64,000 nt of DNA from Pseudodesulfovibrio profundus (GCF_900217235.1 NZ_LT907975.1:868001-932000); one strand, 5' to 3'. Positions 1 to 10,548 are shown, counted from the first letter of the stretch. The notes: a model not told the origin generated them from the letters alone. A program made the numbers and translations.

Positions 1-2
1 AA

Positions 3-122
3 GCGGCTGAATATACCAACGTCAACCGCGAACAGGATCTGGGCGATCCAGGTTTACGCAAGGCCAAACTCTCGTACAACCCGGCTTTCTTTCTCAAGAA
101 ATACGAGGCCACGATCACGTAA
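3..122 (+). CDS. C-terminal end of an unidentified protein, cut by the window edge
   Basis: An open frame enters from the left edge and ends at a TAA at 120-122, giving about 39 residues that finish [14 protein letters not shown]. The stop lies five bases before the next start, so the two genes are probably cotranscribed. The tail is too short to assign a family or function. Confidence 0.55.
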   Translation, partial: AAEYTNVNREQDLGDPGLRKAKLSYNPAFFLKKYEATIT

Positions 123-127
123 TCATC

Positions 128-1429
128 ATGAGTCTTCTACTGTCTTCCAACACAACCAGAAAACGCCTTGTTGTACTGGGACTGGATGGATTGTCTCTGA
201 AACTGGCCAAGCGATTGGGGAGGACGTTTCCCAATATTCATCGCATAGCCAGCAACGCAACGAGTGTTTTCGCAGAAATACCAGAGTTGTCCCCGGTCAA
301 CTGGACTTCCTTTTTCACTGGGGAAGGCCCGGAGCGCCATGGGGTGTTTGGGTTTTCATCCATTGATCCTGCGACCTATGAATTATCAATAGCCGACAGA
401 GACATTATCCAGTGCAAAACGATCTTTGATCATTTGGGTGATGCAGGCATCACTTCCCGGGTCGTTAATCTGCCCAACACCTATCCAGCTGCTCCGATGA
501 AAGGAATGTTGGTTTCTGGGTTCGTATCCCATGATCTGGCAAAAGCCGCGTATCCTCCATTCCTTGCGGGTAAACTTGCCGACTTGGACTACAAACTGGA
601 GGCGGACACCAACAGGGGAAGCTCCGACCTCACATTCCTGCTTAATGAGTTACGGGATACACTCCGATCACGGAAGCAGGCGCTGGATTTGTTGTGGCCA
701 GACCTTTCATGGGATTTGTTCATCCATGTTTTCACGGAAACAGACAGACTGTTTCACTTTTTTATGGATGCTGTGCTTCATGATGATCATCCGCAGCACA
801 TTCAATGCATAGCATTTCTGGCCCACTGGGATAATGCCATAGGCGACTTTCTCGATCGCTTCGAGCAGTTGCCCTCCCCCAAACGGTTGCTCGTACTGGC
901 AGACCATGGCTTCACTGAGCTGAAGAGTGAAGTCTGCATCAATACATGGCTCAAGCATAATGGCTACCTTCAAACAGAAGGCACTCCGGCAAGTGAATGG
1001 GATGCACGAATAATCGCCCCAACCTCCCAGGCTTTCGCTCTTGATCCAGGCCGAATCTACATACATGATTCGCGGTTTGCCCGGGGAGGCGTATCAGATA
1101 ACGACAAGGCACAACTGATGGACTCCATTCGCGAAGGCCTGATGACCTTGACCTTAAATGGAGAGCGCGTCATGGAAGAGGTGCATACAGGGTGTACGCT
1201 TTACCCGGGATCAACATCACCTCAAACGCCTGACCTCATTTGCCAGACCAGACCCGGGTTTGATCTCAAGGCAAAGTTTGATAGATCAGAAATCTTCAGT
1301 CACCATGGGCGCACAGGAACGCACACTGTCCACGGAGCTGTTTTTTACGACTCAGAAGGATCGACTCCAGAACGAATGCGCGAAACAGGCAAAATCATTC
1401 TGAACCATTTCAACATATTGGAACAATAA
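128..1429 (+). CDS. Type I phosphodiesterase / nucleotide pyrophosphatase-like protein (alkaline phosphatase superfamily)
   Basis: This 433-residue protein carries the metal-binding and nucleophile motifs of the alkaline phosphatase superfamily. The N-terminal strand ends in VLGLDGLS (metal Asp). SPVNWTSFFTG near residues 55-65 supplies the likely Thr nucleophile, TETDRLFHFF near 205 gives another metal Asp, ADHGF lies near 258, and HHGRTGTH is near the C-terminus. There is no signal peptide, so it should be cytoplasmic. The family hydrolyses phosphodiester or phosphomonoester bonds, and the substrate cannot be read from sequence. The helicase gene follows after three bases, so both probably share a transcript. 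Family assignment is firm; substrate is unknown. Confidence 0.8.
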   Translation: MSLLLSSNTTRKRLVVLGLDGLSLKLAKRLGRTFPNIHRIASNATSVFAEIPELSPVNWTSFFTGEGPERHGVFGFSSIDPATYELSIADRDIIQCKTIFDHLGDAGITSRVVNLPNTYPAAPMKGMLVSGFVSHDLAKAAYPPFLAGKLADLDYKLEADTNRGSSDLTFLLNELRDTLRSRKQALDLLWPDLSWDLFIHVFTETDRLFHFFMDAVLHDDHPQHIQCIAFLAHWDNAIGDFLDRFEQLPSPKRLLVLADHGFTELKSEVCINTWLKHNGYLQTEGTPASEWDARIIAPTSQAFALDPGRIYIHDSRFARGGVSDNDKAQLMDSIREGLMTLTLNGERVMEEVHTGCTLYPGSTSPQTPDLICQTRPGFDLKAKFDRSEIFSHHGRTGTHTVHGAVFYDSEGSTPERMRETGKIILNHFNILEQ

Positions 1430-1432
1430 TCC

Positions 1433-3571
1433 ATGCCTATAGATTTTGAGAACGAACTGAACGAAGCACAGCGTGAGGCAGTTCAGACAACAGAAGGACC
1501 GGTTCTGGTAATTGCCGGTGCAGGATCGGGTAAGACAAGGACAATCGTCTATAGATTGGCACACCTTGTTGAACAAGGAGTAGACCCTGCACAGATTCTG
1601 CTGCTCACCTTCACGCGAAAAGCTGCTCAGGAAATGCTCAATCGCGCTGAAACGATTCTTGGTCGTCCACTGACAGGAACAAGCGGTGGAACATTCCACT
1701 CGTTTGCCTACGCCACACTTCGACGAAATGCCGCCGACATCGGGTTCGAGAATGGCTTCACCCTCATGGATCGCGCCGACAGCGAGAACATTTGCAAGGA
1801 AGTCAAAGACAACCTGAAGCTTGGCAAGGGTGATCGCTCCTACCCCAAAAAAGGGACCCTTCTCGACATGATCACCAAATCGCGAAACAAGGAAGCCCCT
1901 ATTGAAGTGATCATGGAAAAAGAGGCGTACCACTTGAGCCCTTACCTTGATGACATGAACGAAATTGCGACAGGTTACGCCCATTTCAAAAAGCAGCATG
2001 CCTTGGTCGATTATGACGACCTGCTCTTCCTTCTGGATAAACTCCTTGAAGAAAATGAACCGCTTCGTAACCAATTGCAGGCTCGCTACCGTTATATCAT
2101 GGTGGATGAGTACCAGGACACCAACCTTGTTCAGGCGCGTATAGTCAAACAACTGGCTGGGAAGAACGGCAATGTCATGGCTGTCGGTGATGATGCGCAG
2201 TCGATCTATGCGTTCCGAGGTGCCAACGTTCAAAACATACTGGATTTCCCCAAAATTTTCGATGGTGGCAAAGTGATTCGTCTGGAGCAGAATTATCGTT
2301 CTGTGCAACCTATTCTGGATCTTACGAACGAGATACTTGCAGGGGCAGCAACCAAATTTGACAAGAATCTTTATTCCGACCTCAAAAGCGACAAGCTGCC
2401 CGAGGTCGTCTACCCCTTGAGTGACCAAACCCAGGCACGACTGGTCGTTGATCAAATCCTGGAGTTAAAGAAAAAGTACCTGCTACATGATATTGCAGTC
2501 CTGTTTAGAGCCGGATACCAGTCATTCCCACTTGAGGTGGCCCTCACCCGCATAGGGATCGATTATCAAAAATACGGAGGCATCCGCTTTCATGAAGCAG
2601 CCCATGTCAAAGATGTTCTCTCCTACCTGCGACTTGTCCTTAACCCACATGATCTGCTTGCTTGGCAACGAGCCTTGGATCACATCAAGGGCGTTGGACC
2701 GAAAACAGTCGCCAAAATTTATCAGGCCATTCATTCCGGCGATGAAAAGTATATGGCCAAGATTACAAAGAAACATGAACCGCTTCGAGAATTGCTCAAC
2801 GAGCTGAACGGACTTCGGTCCATCGAACGCCGTCCCGCAGCTCTTCTTGAACGGATATCCGCATTCTATCAGCCCATATTGATTGAAAAATATCCTGATG
2901 ATTATCCAAAGCGACAAGCGGGTCTCGAACAATTGAATCAGATCGCGGCAAGCTATTCCGATATGGAGCAATTCCTCGGTGACCTCAGTCTCGACGGCGA
3001 CCCGGAAGACGAAAAACGCAAAGAAAACGCAGTAGTTTTGTCCACCGTCCATTCAGCCAAAGGACTGGAATGGAGCGCTGTAATCATTATTGACCTTGTC
3101 GAGGACCGCTTCCCGTCACGCAAGGCCATGCAGCGAGCAGAAGACCTCGAAGAAGAACGAAGATTGATGTATGTTGCATGTACCAGAGCCAAGGAATGCC
3201 TGAAAATGATGGTTCCAAGCTCTGTTTACAACAGGGCAAGCGGCATGTCTGATCCGACCCTGCCAAGCCCCTTCATTCTCGAACTGCCCAACAACGTGTT
3301 CGACAAGTTGAACGAATCTTATGGTGGTGGGCTGGAGAAGAAGAGGCATGCCCCCTCAAACTCGTACACATCTCCCTCTTATTCGAAGCCATCCAGTACG
3401 ACACAAAACCATGCAGCCGCGAAACCCGACCCCAAACAACTCGGATTCTGCAAGCATAAGATTTTCGGCAAAGGTAAGATCATAGCCCGACCTGAACCGA
3501 ACAAGTACAAAGTCAACTTTCCCGGTTTTGGCATCAAAACCATCATTGGCGACTACCTCGAACTACTCTAA
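1433..3571 (+). CDS. UvrD/PcrA/Rep-type ATP-dependent DNA helicase
   Basis: A 712-residue superfamily 1A 3'-5' helicase. Visible motifs are the Q motif LNEAQREAV (residues 9-17), Walker A AGAGSGKT (about 29-36), motif Ia LLTFTRKAA, Walker B/motif II VDEYQDTN (about 223-230), motif III DDAQSIYAFRGA, motif IV QNYRS, motif V STVHSAKGLEW and motif VI RLMYVACTRAK. The last 45 residues (FCKHKIFGKGKI...VNFPGFGIKTI) resemble the Tudor-like C-terminal domain of PcrA/UvrD. The family unwinds DNA in excision repair, mismatch repair and removal of RecA filaments. Whether this is the only UvrD of the cell cannot be decided here, so no symbol is given. Confidence 0.92.
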   Translation: MPIDFENELNEAQREAVQTTEGPVLVIAGAGSGKTRTIVYRLAHLVEQGVDPAQILLLTFTRKAAQEMLNRAETILGRPLTGTSGGTFHSFAYATLRRNAADIGFENGFTLMDRADSENICKEVKDNLKLGKGDRSYPKKGTLLDMITKSRNKEAPIEVIMEKEAYHLSPYLDDMNEIATGYAHFKKQHALVDYDDLLFLLDKLLEENEPLRNQLQARYRYIMVDEYQDTNLVQARIVKQLAGKNGNVMAVGDDAQSIYAFRGANVQNILDFPKIFDGGKVIRLEQNYRSVQPILDLTNEILAGAATKFDKNLYSDLKSDKLPEVVYPLSDQTQARLVVDQILELKKKYLLHDIAVLFRAGYQSFPLEVALTRIGIDYQKYGGIRFHEAAHVKDVLSYLRLVLNPHDLLAWQRALDHIKGVGPKTVAKIYQAIHSGDEKYMAKITKKHEPLRELLNELNGLRSIERRPAALLERISAFYQPILIEKYPDDYPKRQAGLEQLNQIAASYSDMEQFLGDLSLDGDPEDEKRKENAVVLSTVHSAKGLEWSAVIIIDLVEDRFPSRKAMQRAEDLEEERRLMYVACTRAKECLKMMVPSSVYNRASGMSDPTLPSPFILELPNNVFDKLNESYGGGLEKKRHAPSNSYTSPSYSKPSSTTQNHAAAKPDPKQLGFCKHKIFGKGKIIARPEPNKYKVNFPGFGIKTIIGDYLELL

Positions 3572-3580
3572 CCCATGTGA

Positions 3581-4534
3581 ATGACAATGAAGAACGAGCA
3601 ACAATTCCTGGACCTTATCGACTCATATTTCGTGCGCGAGCATGACTTTCTCCAGCTTGGACGAGGCGACGATTGCGCTGTTCTGGCAGCCGGAAATCAA
3701 TACTGTGTTTCCTCGGATCTGTTTCTCGAAGATTATCATTTTCGCCGAAAGTACTTTTCTGCAGCCGATATCGGTTACAAGGCCCTTGCGGTTAACATAA
3801 GCGATATTGCTGGTATGGGTGCAAAGCCTGTTGCCTTCACCATGGACCTTATGGCTCCAGCCGATCTTGATGATGCGTTTTGGGATGAGTTTTTCAAGTC
3901 CATGGGTAATCTTGCCCGCCAAAATGATATAGTCCTTGCAGGTGGTGATATTTCCAGAGCTGATAAACTGGGGGTATCAATATCCATTTTTGGCGTCAGT
4001 GGCTCAACAGGATTTATCCACCGCACGAACTGCAACCATGGAGACATCCTGTTCCTGGTGGGCGACACGGGGCTGGCACGTACCGGACGGCTGGCATTGG
4101 AAGAACATGGACTGGCTGCTCGAGATACATACCCTGCGGCCGTTGCAGCCCATCTTCGCCCCAAACCCAAAGTCCTCATCGGTACGTTGCTCAATGCGGC
4201 CGGGGTAAGCAGTTTAATGGACTTATCGGATGGCTTGGCAAGAGACATTCCTCGACTGCTCGGCCCGGATTTTGGTGCCGACATTCAACTTTCTGCAGAC
4301 CAACTGAATAGCAATGTCATTGCCTATGCGCGAGACACCGGACTCGACCCACTTGAAATCGCCATATTAGGAGGGGAAGACTACGCGCTGTTGGGCACGG
4401 TTTCCCCATTTGAAGCAGGCAAGGCCGAGTCAGTACCGGGATTCACACGTATCGGCCATGTGACCCAAACACCCGGATTGACCGTCAATGGCCATCCATT
4501 CACGGCTCAAGGTTTTGATCATTTCAGCAAGTAG
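3581..4534 (+). CDS. thiL: Thiamine-monophosphate kinase
   Basis: ThiL phosphorylates thiamine monophosphate to thiamine pyrophosphate, the last step of cofactor synthesis. The 317-residue protein has the N-terminal GRGDDCAVL Asp-rich metal/ATP motif, the LAVNISDIAGMG stretch, the AGGDIS loop, the MDLSDGLARDI motif and the GGEDYALL motif of the AIR synthase-like fold, at family length. ATG at 3581 is followed by a second in-frame ATG at 3587, and either may be used. The gene sits nine bases after the helicase. No TPP riboswitch was recognised upstream. Confidence 0.93.
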   Translation: MTMKNEQQFLDLIDSYFVREHDFLQLGRGDDCAVLAAGNQYCVSSDLFLEDYHFRRKYFSAADIGYKALAVNISDIAGMGAKPVAFTMDLMAPADLDDAFWDEFFKSMGNLARQNDIVLAGGDISRADKLGVSISIFGVSGSTGFIHRTNCNHGDILFLVGDTGLARTGRLALEEHGLAARDTYPAAVAAHLRPKPKVLIGTLLNAAGVSSLMDLSDGLARDIPRLLGPDFGADIQLSADQLNSNVIAYARDTGLDPLEIAILGGEDYALLGTVSPFEAGKAESVPGFTRIGHVTQTPGLTVNGHPFTAQGFDHFSK

Positions 4535-4542
4535 GAGCTACC

Positions 4543-4956
4543 ATGGACAAGGAGTTGGTCATTATTGGGTATGTCCGTTCATCCATTGATAATTTGGAAG
4601 AAGCGCCCAAAATGGAAGATGAGCCGGGAGCTGTTCAGGCTACAATTGAGTTGGACCCAGCGTACATTGATGGCTTGGACCAGATGGAGCCGGGAGCAGA
4701 ACTTGATATATTCACGTGGCTCCACAAGGCTGACCGTTCAGTTCTCAAGGTGCACCCCAGGGGAATAAAAGATCGTCCGATGCGTGGCGTTTTCACCACC
4801 CGCTCACCCTTTCGCCCCAACCCTATTGGTGTCCACAGGGTTACTCTTAAAGCAATTGATAACAATTCCAACTTGATTGTCGAACCCATCGAAGTTATTG
4901 ATGGAACCCCTGTGGTAGACATCAAATCAAAACCCAAAGAGCCCCCTCATTCATAA
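4543..4956 (+). CDS. trmO: tRNA (N6-threonylcarbamoyladenosine37-N6)-methyltransferase, TrmO/TsaA family
   Basis: A 137-residue SAM-dependent methyltransferase of the UPF0066 (TsaA/YaeB) family, which methylates t6A37 in some threonine tRNAs. It shows the signature RSPFRPNPIGVHRV (residues 88-101) and DGTPVVDIK near the C-terminus, within the beta-barrel fold typical of the family. The E. coli protein is longer because of a C-terminal extension that is missing here, as in many bacteria and archaea. The stop TAA overlaps the start of the next gene by one base (TAATG), indicating translational coupling. Confidence 0.88.
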   Translation: MDKELVIIGYVRSSIDNLEEAPKMEDEPGAVQATIELDPAYIDGLDQMEPGAELDIFTWLHKADRSVLKVHPRGIKDRPMRGVFTTRSPFRPNPIGVHRVTLKAIDNNSNLIVEPIEVIDGTPVVDIKSKPKEPPHS

Positions 4957-5819
4957 TGGAAAGATTTAAAGCGGTAGAAACAAAAAGCGACAATCACGTC
5001 GGCGGTTGGATTATGACGACCGATGCCGCAAAAATCTGGGTTGACGTTTACGGCAAAGGCCGGCCGATCATCCTGCTCCACGGTTGGACAATGAGTTCAG
5101 CGTTCTGGAAACGACAATTGACGCTGAGCAACCGATACCAAATCATTACTATAGATTTCAGAGGGCACGGCAAATCGCCATCGACTCTCAGAGGACAGAC
5201 AGTTCCTCGCTATGCTCGTGATGTACGCGAAGTCATTCGAGCTCTCAGGCTCCGAGATGCTCTGCTATTGGGGTGGTCCATGGGCGGCTCAGTTGCCATG
5301 GAGTACTGGCAGAAATATGGAGGGGACGCCCTATCCGCCATCAGTTTCGTCGAAACGGGTCCATACCCAATGGCCTCAGCGCCATGGAATATCCACGCAT
5401 ATCGCAACAACAATATTCAGGCTTTGCAAGCTGACATGGATCAAATGGCCTGCGATAGAGAATCATTTGGAGCTCGCTTCGTTCACAATATGTTTTTGTC
5501 TGGAGAAGCTCCTTCCCATGCCTTTTCATGGATGCTTTCCGAACAAGTCGCAGTATCAAACGAGACAGCCAGAACTATCTACGTAGACTATGTGACCCGA
5601 GATCAAACACCGATCCTACCAAGTATTTCGATCCCATCACTGGTCATATATGGCCGCTCCAAACACATGTGTTTTGGTCCTTCAACAGGCAGATTTGTTG
5701 CAGGCTCCATCCCAGGCTCACGTTTCGTCGTACTGGAAAACAGTGGTCACCTTCCTTTTTATGAAGAGCCCGAAGCATTCAACTCATCACTGTCATCCTT
5801 CATTGACCAGTTAAACTGA
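4956..5819 (+). CDS. Alpha/beta-hydrolase fold protein
   Basis: A 287-residue alpha/beta hydrolase. The oxyanion-hole motif LLHGWTM lies at about 40-46, the nucleophile elbow GWSMGG puts Ser at about 108, and the catalytic His is in ENSGHLPF near 265. The usual acidic residue after the penultimate strand (GxxD) reads YGRSKHM here, so the acid must sit elsewhere or be absent; this deserves a model. ATG at 4956 overlaps the trmO stop, and ATG at 5013 (MTTDAAKIW) is an alternative that would remove a poorly conserved 19-residue extension. The substrate is unknown. Confidence 0.8.
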   Translation: MERFKAVETKSDNHVGGWIMTTDAAKIWVDVYGKGRPIILLHGWTMSSAFWKRQLTLSNRYQIITIDFRGHGKSPSTLRGQTVPRYARDVREVIRALRLRDALLLGWSMGGSVAMEYWQKYGGDALSAISFVETGPYPMASAPWNIHAYRNNNIQALQADMDQMACDRESFGARFVHNMFLSGEAPSHAFSWMLSEQVAVSNETARTIYVDYVTRDQTPILPSISIPSLVIYGRSKHMCFGPSTGRFVAGSIPGSRFVVLENSGHLPFYEEPEAFNSSLSSFIDQLN

Positions 5820-5862
5820 CAACATCCCCAAATAGCAGGATATCAAATCCTTGCTCGACCGA

Positions 5863-6948
5863 TCACACAGTCTCCTCAACGACAAATTCAGTACGCTTTT
5901 TTCGTTGCCCATTGATTATGGCGACTATGTAATGCTCACCGGGGTAATGTTTTCTTGTGGTCATCTGCTTGAAGGATAGACGCTTTGTCTTGGAGTACTG
6001 TCCTCTTCCCAGATGGTACTCGCCAACCTGAAACACTTTTTCCGAATGCTTTCCATTTGCCTTCAAATACCCGACGGCGCACTCAACGCGCAATTTTTCC
6101 GGCTCTGAACTTTCGACATCGAAACGAATTACAACATCTTCAGAATCACCAATACTCACCACTCCCGATCCGATGGCTACCTCTGATACCGCGATTGAGG
6201 AAGGGTCAGCAAAACCAAACAACCGCATGGCCTGCGTGTTACCTTTTTTCAAGAGCGTTCGAAGACCGTGTTTGACGATCCACGCAGCCTTGCCTTTTTT
6301 GACAATCCACCTTTCCGCCAATTGCAAAGCCAGCTCAGGATGGTCTTTTGATATGTCATTAAGATTATTGGCGACACTCCGGCAAACATACTCTTCATCG
6401 TCTTCAATCAATTTTTCTAGAACATCAATGACAGGGCTTGGATCTGCAATAAACCGTCTTAAAGGTTGGGACCATGGCAGCCTTGGACGACATCCTTCAG
6501 AAGCAAGTCTTCGCAGGTGATGATTTGAAGAGTCGGCCCATGCCATAAGCTGCTTCATCATCTTCTTTTCATCAGCGCGAATGAAAATTCTCACTGCAAA
6601 CTCGGATGAACATAGCAACGTAAAACGCTCCAAGGCATGCATGGACTCTTGCCAGTGATTTAACCCGAATTGACTGACATATTCAGGAAAGGTCAGAGCT
6701 TTCAGACCGGAGCACCCTTCTGTTGCCAAACACAGAGTCTCTAGACTGTCAGAATAGGAAGAGTTGAATGCCTCCCCCAGCCCCTTAGCCACAGTGGATA
6801 TTCGATCTTTCAACTCACGATCTATCCATTGATTATCTAGAATTTGCAGGAAGTGTTCAGCATCAAAAGTAGAATCGAGACTGCTGATACTATTGGCAAG
6901 CTCAAGAACAAAGGATCGAGAGATTTCCGCTTTCATTTCTCCAGCCAT
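5863..6948 (-). CDS. HEAT-repeat protein of the DNA alkylation repeat (AlkD-like) family
   Basis: About 361 residues of helical repeats. The stretch RRLASEGCRPRLPWSQPLRRF (residues about 160-180, quoted here only as its RLASEG and PRLPW parts) followed by VCRSVANNLNDISKDHP is characteristic of the DNA alkylation repeat family, some members of which are DNA glycosylases that remove N3- and N7-alkylpurines. Catalytic Asp and Trp positions were not mapped, so enzyme activity is inference. I chose the ATG at 6948 because CTCC at 6955-6958 gives a GGAG six bases upstream. The longer frame to 6978 runs into the ilvC terminator and is rejected. Monocistronic and convergent with the hydrolase. Confidence 0.72.
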   Translation of the reverse strand: MAGEMKAEISRSFVLELANSISSLDSTFDAEHFLQILDNQWIDRELKDRISTVAKGLGEAFNSSYSDSLETLCLATEGCSGLKALTFPEYVSQFGLNHWQESMHALERFTLLCSSEFAVRIFIRADEKKMMKQLMAWADSSNHHLRRLASEGCRPRLPWSQPLRRFIADPSPVIDVLEKLIEDDEEYVCRSVANNLNDISKDHPELALQLAERWIVKKGKAAWIVKHGLRTLLKKGNTQAMRLFGFADPSSIAVSEVAIGSGVVSIGDSEDVVIRFDVESSEPEKLRVECAVGYLKANGKHSEKVFQVGEYHLGRGQYSKTKRLSFKQMTTRKHYPGEHYIVAIINGQRKKRTEFVVEETV

Positions 6949-6960
6949 CATCAACTCCAT

Positions 6961-6990
6961 AAAAAAAGGCGACCTCAAATGAGATCGCCT
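6961..6990 (-). terminator. Intrinsic terminator of ilvC
   Basis: On the minus strand a ten-base stem AGGCGATCTC / GAGGTCGCCT (one G-U pair) with an ATTT loop is followed directly by seven T. It lies 24 bases after the ilvC stop and just before the AlkD-like start. Confidence 0.9.
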
Positions 6991-7013
6991 TCAAATCAGT
7001 TCAAAGTATCATA

Positions 7014-8045
<1,032 letters not shown>

Positions 8046-8052
8046 CTACTAA

Positions 8053-8058
8053 ATTATA
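8053..8058 (-). promoter_or_regulatory. Possible -10 box for ilvC
   Basis: A perfect TATAAT on the minus strand, about 50 bases before the ilvC start and just after the intercistronic hairpin. No convincing -35 hexamer lies 16-18 bases upstream, so this is tentative. Confidence 0.35.
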
Positions 8059-8073
8059 TAAACATGCGCAAAA

Positions 8074-8102
8074 CCGGGCGAGAGGTAAAACCTCTGGCCC
8101 GG
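8074..8102 (-). terminator. Strong hairpin between ilvN and ilvC (partial terminator or processing signal)
   Basis: The minus strand reads CCGGGCCAGAGG, loop TTTTA, CCTCTCGCCCGG: a twelve-base stem with a single mismatch, followed by only TTTT. It could reduce read-through into ilvC or protect the upstream ilvBN message. The short T tract argues against full termination. Confidence 0.6.
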
Positions 8103-8121
8103 AGCATCGCTTGGTTGCAAA

Positions 8122-8613
8122 CTATAGATCGATTTGCATGGAACGCTTCAAGGCCACATTGCCTGTACGGGCAATTTCCTTGATACCAAAACGAGTCAGC
8201 AGTTCGACGATGGCCTTGATCTTACCTTGATCGCCAGTCACCTCAATCGTCAACTCGTCGGCGCTGACATCTACAACCTTACACCGGAAGATGTCAACAA
8301 TACGCAGGATCTCGGCTCGCTTGGAATCCTCAGCATTGACTTTCAGCAGAACCATTTCACGGTCCACTGAATTCAATTCCGTAAAATCCTTGACCTTTAT
8401 GGTAGGAACCAATTTTCGTAACTGTTTGACAATCTGCTCGATGATGTTGTCATCACCTTCAGCCACGATTGTCATCAACGACACCCCTTTCTCAAGAGTA
8501 GGAGCAACATTGAGCGAATAAATATTAAAACCACGGCCACTAAAGAGGCCCGCCACACGTGACAATACGCCCGGCTCATTCTCGACAATGACGGAAAGTG
8601 TATGTTTACTCAT
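8122..8613 (-). CDS. ilvN: Acetolactate synthase small (regulatory) subunit
   Basis: A 163-residue regulatory subunit that binds end products (valine) and stimulates the catalytic subunit. An N-terminal ACT domain begins HTLSVIVENEPGVLSRVAGLF, in which the ENEPGVLSRV and GRGFNIYSLNV elements are typical. The C-terminal ALS_ss_C domain includes REMVLLKV and ELTIEVTGDQGKI. It has family length. It starts 12 bases after ilvB stops, with AGGAG eight bases upstream, so the two are cotranscribed. By sequence type it is closer to the single IlvH/IlvN of most bacteria than to the short E. coli IlvN or IlvM. Confidence 0.95.
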   Translation of the reverse strand: MSKHTLSVIVENEPGVLSRVAGLFSGRGFNIYSLNVAPTLEKGVSLMTIVAEGDDNIIEQIVKQLRKLVPTIKVKDFTELNSVDREMVLLKVNAEDSKRAEILRIVDIFRCKVVDVSADELTIEVTGDQGKIKAIVELLTRFGIKEIARTGNVALKRSMQIDL

Positions 8614-8625
8614 ATCGTCAATCTC

Positions 8626-10317
8626 CTAAACGAGCAGCATCTCTGTCAACGAGGCTCCAGCTGGAACCATCGGGTACACATTCTCTTCCTTGGCAACGCG
8701 AATATCAACAATAACAGGCTTATCGATGGCAAATGCTTCACGCAAAGTCGACTCAACGTCCTTCTTCTCTGTGACGCGGTAGCCTGCCGCTCCATAAGCT
8801 TCTGCGAGTTTCACGAAATCAGGCTGTGCATCCATGCACGTTTCACAATAATTCTTTTCGTAAAACAATTCCTGCCACTGTCGAACCATGCCGAGGTAGC
8901 CATTGTTCAGGATAACGATCTTCACTGGCAGTTTATTGCAAACAACTGTCATCATTTCCTGAATACACATCTGGATAGACCCGTCACCGGCGATATCAAT
9001 TACCAGCTTGTCAGGGAACGCGCGCTGGGCACCCATTGCAGCAGGGAAACCATAGCCCATGGTTCCTAGGCCGCCGGAGGTGAGAAGTGTGTTCGGTTTT
9101 TTGTACTTGTAGAACTGCGCTGCCCACATCTGATTCTGCCCGACCTCAGTGGCGATAATGGCATCACCCTTGGTGATGTCATAGATTGTCTCAACCACGA
9201 ACTGAGGTTTGATGATTTCACTATCATCGGTATAGGTCAGAGGATGTGTGGTGCTCCACTCCTGAACCTGATCAACCCACTCTCCATGCGCTTCCTTCCA
9301 ATCAAAGTCATCGATGGAAGCTTCGGTCTCCTGGACCAGGGCAGCCAGAGCAGATTTACAATCCGCTACGAGAGGAACGTCGACTGAAACATTTTTTTGG
9401 ATGGATGTCGGATCAACGTCAATATGCACAATGGTTGCATTTGGAGCAAACGTATCAATTCTACCCGTGACGCGGTCATCAAACCGGGCCCCAACAGCCA
9501 GCAGCAGGTCACAATTGTTCACAGCCATATTTGCCGCGTAGGTTCCATGCATGCCCAGCATGCCGAGGAACATCTCGTCATCGCCTGGAAAAGCTCCAAG
9601 CCCCATGAGAGTGGATGTGACCGGGATGTGCATCTTCTTCCCAAGCCATGTAAGTTCTTCATGGCTTCCAGAAGTAATAACACCACCGCCAGTATAGAAA
9701 AGAGGTCGCTTTGCCTTTTTAAGCAGCTTAACGACTTTACGGATTTGCCCGATATGCGGTTTTTTGGTCGGCTTGTAGCTCCGCATCTCCACTTCTTTTG
9801 GATAGTGGAATTCCGCAATCTGATTTTGCACGTCTTTAGGCAAATCCACCAGGACAGGACCGGGACGGCCAGAGCGGGCCAGATAAAAGGCCTGCTTGAC
9901 CGTCTCGGCTAAATCCTTGATGTCCTGAACCAGGTAATTGTGCTTCGTGCACGGCCTGGTAATGCCGACTATATCAACTTCCTGAAACGCGTCATTGCCA
10001 ATAAGCGGTCTCGGAACCTGCCCTGTAATTATGACCACAGGGATAGAGTCCGCATAGGCCGTGGCAATACCCGTCACAGCATTTGTTGCACCGGGGCCGG
10101 AGGTAACTAGGCATACACCAACCTTGCCAGTAGCTCTTGCATACCCGTCAGCAGCATGTATGGCACCCTGTTCATGACGAACTAGGATATGCTCGACGGA
10201 TGATTGGGGTATTTCATCATAGATGTCGATGACGGCTCCACCAGGGAACCCGAACATCACATCAACTCCTTCCTCCTCCAGACACTTGAGCAGCATCTGG
10301 GCCCCGGTCAATTTCAT
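8626..10317 (-). CDS. ilvB: Acetolactate synthase large (catalytic) subunit
   Basis: A 563-residue ThDP- and FAD-dependent enzyme that condenses two pyruvates, or pyruvate and 2-oxobutyrate, to start branched-chain amino acid synthesis. The N-terminal PYR domain has [13 protein letters not shown] and the catalytic Glu in [14 protein letters not shown]; the middle domain has the FAD-region motif [11 protein letters not shown]; the C-terminal PP domain has the ThDP motif from [12 protein letters not shown] to [17 protein letters not shown]-rich RBS lies in the end of the upstream ydcH gene and only three bases separate the two, pointing to translational coupling. Confidence 0.97.
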   Translation of the reverse strand: MKLTGAQMLLKCLEEEGVDVMFGFPGGAVIDIYDEIPQSSVEHILVRHEQGAIHAADGYARATGKVGVCLVTSGPGATNAVTGIATAYADSIPVVIITGQVPRPLIGNDAFQEVDIVGITRPCTKHNYLVQDIKDLAETVKQAFYLARSGRPGPVLVDLPKDVQNQIAEFHYPKEVEMRSYKPTKKPHIGQIRKVVKLLKKAKRPLFYTGGGVITSGSHEELTWLGKKMHIPVTSTLMGLGAFPGDDEMFLGMLGMHGTYAANMAVNNCDLLLAVGARFDDRVTGRIDTFAPNATIVHIDVDPTSIQKNVSVDVPLVADCKSALAALVQETEASIDDFDWKEAHGEWVDQVQEWSTTHPLTYTDDSEIIKPQFVVETIYDITKGDAIIATEVGQNQMWAAQFYKYKKPNTLLTSGGLGTMGYGFPAAMGAQRAFPDKLVIDIAGDGSIQMCIQEMMTVVCNKLPVKIVILNNGYLGMVRQWQELFYEKNYCETCMDAQPDFVKLAEAYGAAGYRVTEKKDVESTLREAFAIDKPVIVDIRVAKEENVYPMVPAGASLTEMLLV

Positions 10318-10320
10318 GAT

Positions 10321-10548
10321 TTAGTCCTCCGAACGGTACTTATCGAGCATGGTCTGCAACTGAGTCTTGCCAGCCAGCTTCTTCTTCTTGAGTTCCTTGA
10401 TCTCTTGGGTCTCTGTGGGAGACAGATAAGACTTGGATTCAAGCTTATCGAGCATCTTTTCGTATGCAGTGTGCTGATCCCACAGAGCCTTCAATTGGGG
10501 ATCTTCTGCCTCGTACTTTTCAATCAGTTCAAGGTCTTGGGCTTCCAT
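10321..10548 (-). CDS. YdcH/DUF465-family small coiled-coil protein
   Basis: A 75-residue, highly charged helical protein of the DUF465 (YdcH) family. It has the typical layout of a short helix, a KMLDKLESKSYLSPTE turn and a second lysine-rich helix (EIKELKKKKLAGKTQL). No biochemical role is established for the family. It has a strong AAGGAG RBS and is the first gene of the ilvB-ilvN-ilvC unit, immediately coupled to ilvB. That position is reproducible enough in relatives, as I recall, to be worth noting, but a role in branched-chain synthesis is only inference. Confidence 0.85.
   Translation of the reverse strand: MEAQDLELIEKYEAEDPQLKALWDQHTAYEKMLDKLESKSYLSPTETQEIKELKKKKLAGKTQLQTMLDKYRSED

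Noticed and set aside
1352-2455. Long minus-strand open frame opposite the helicase gene
   Set aside because: It is the shadow of a clear SF1 helicase with all motifs, has no recognisable domain and an odd Cys-rich composition.
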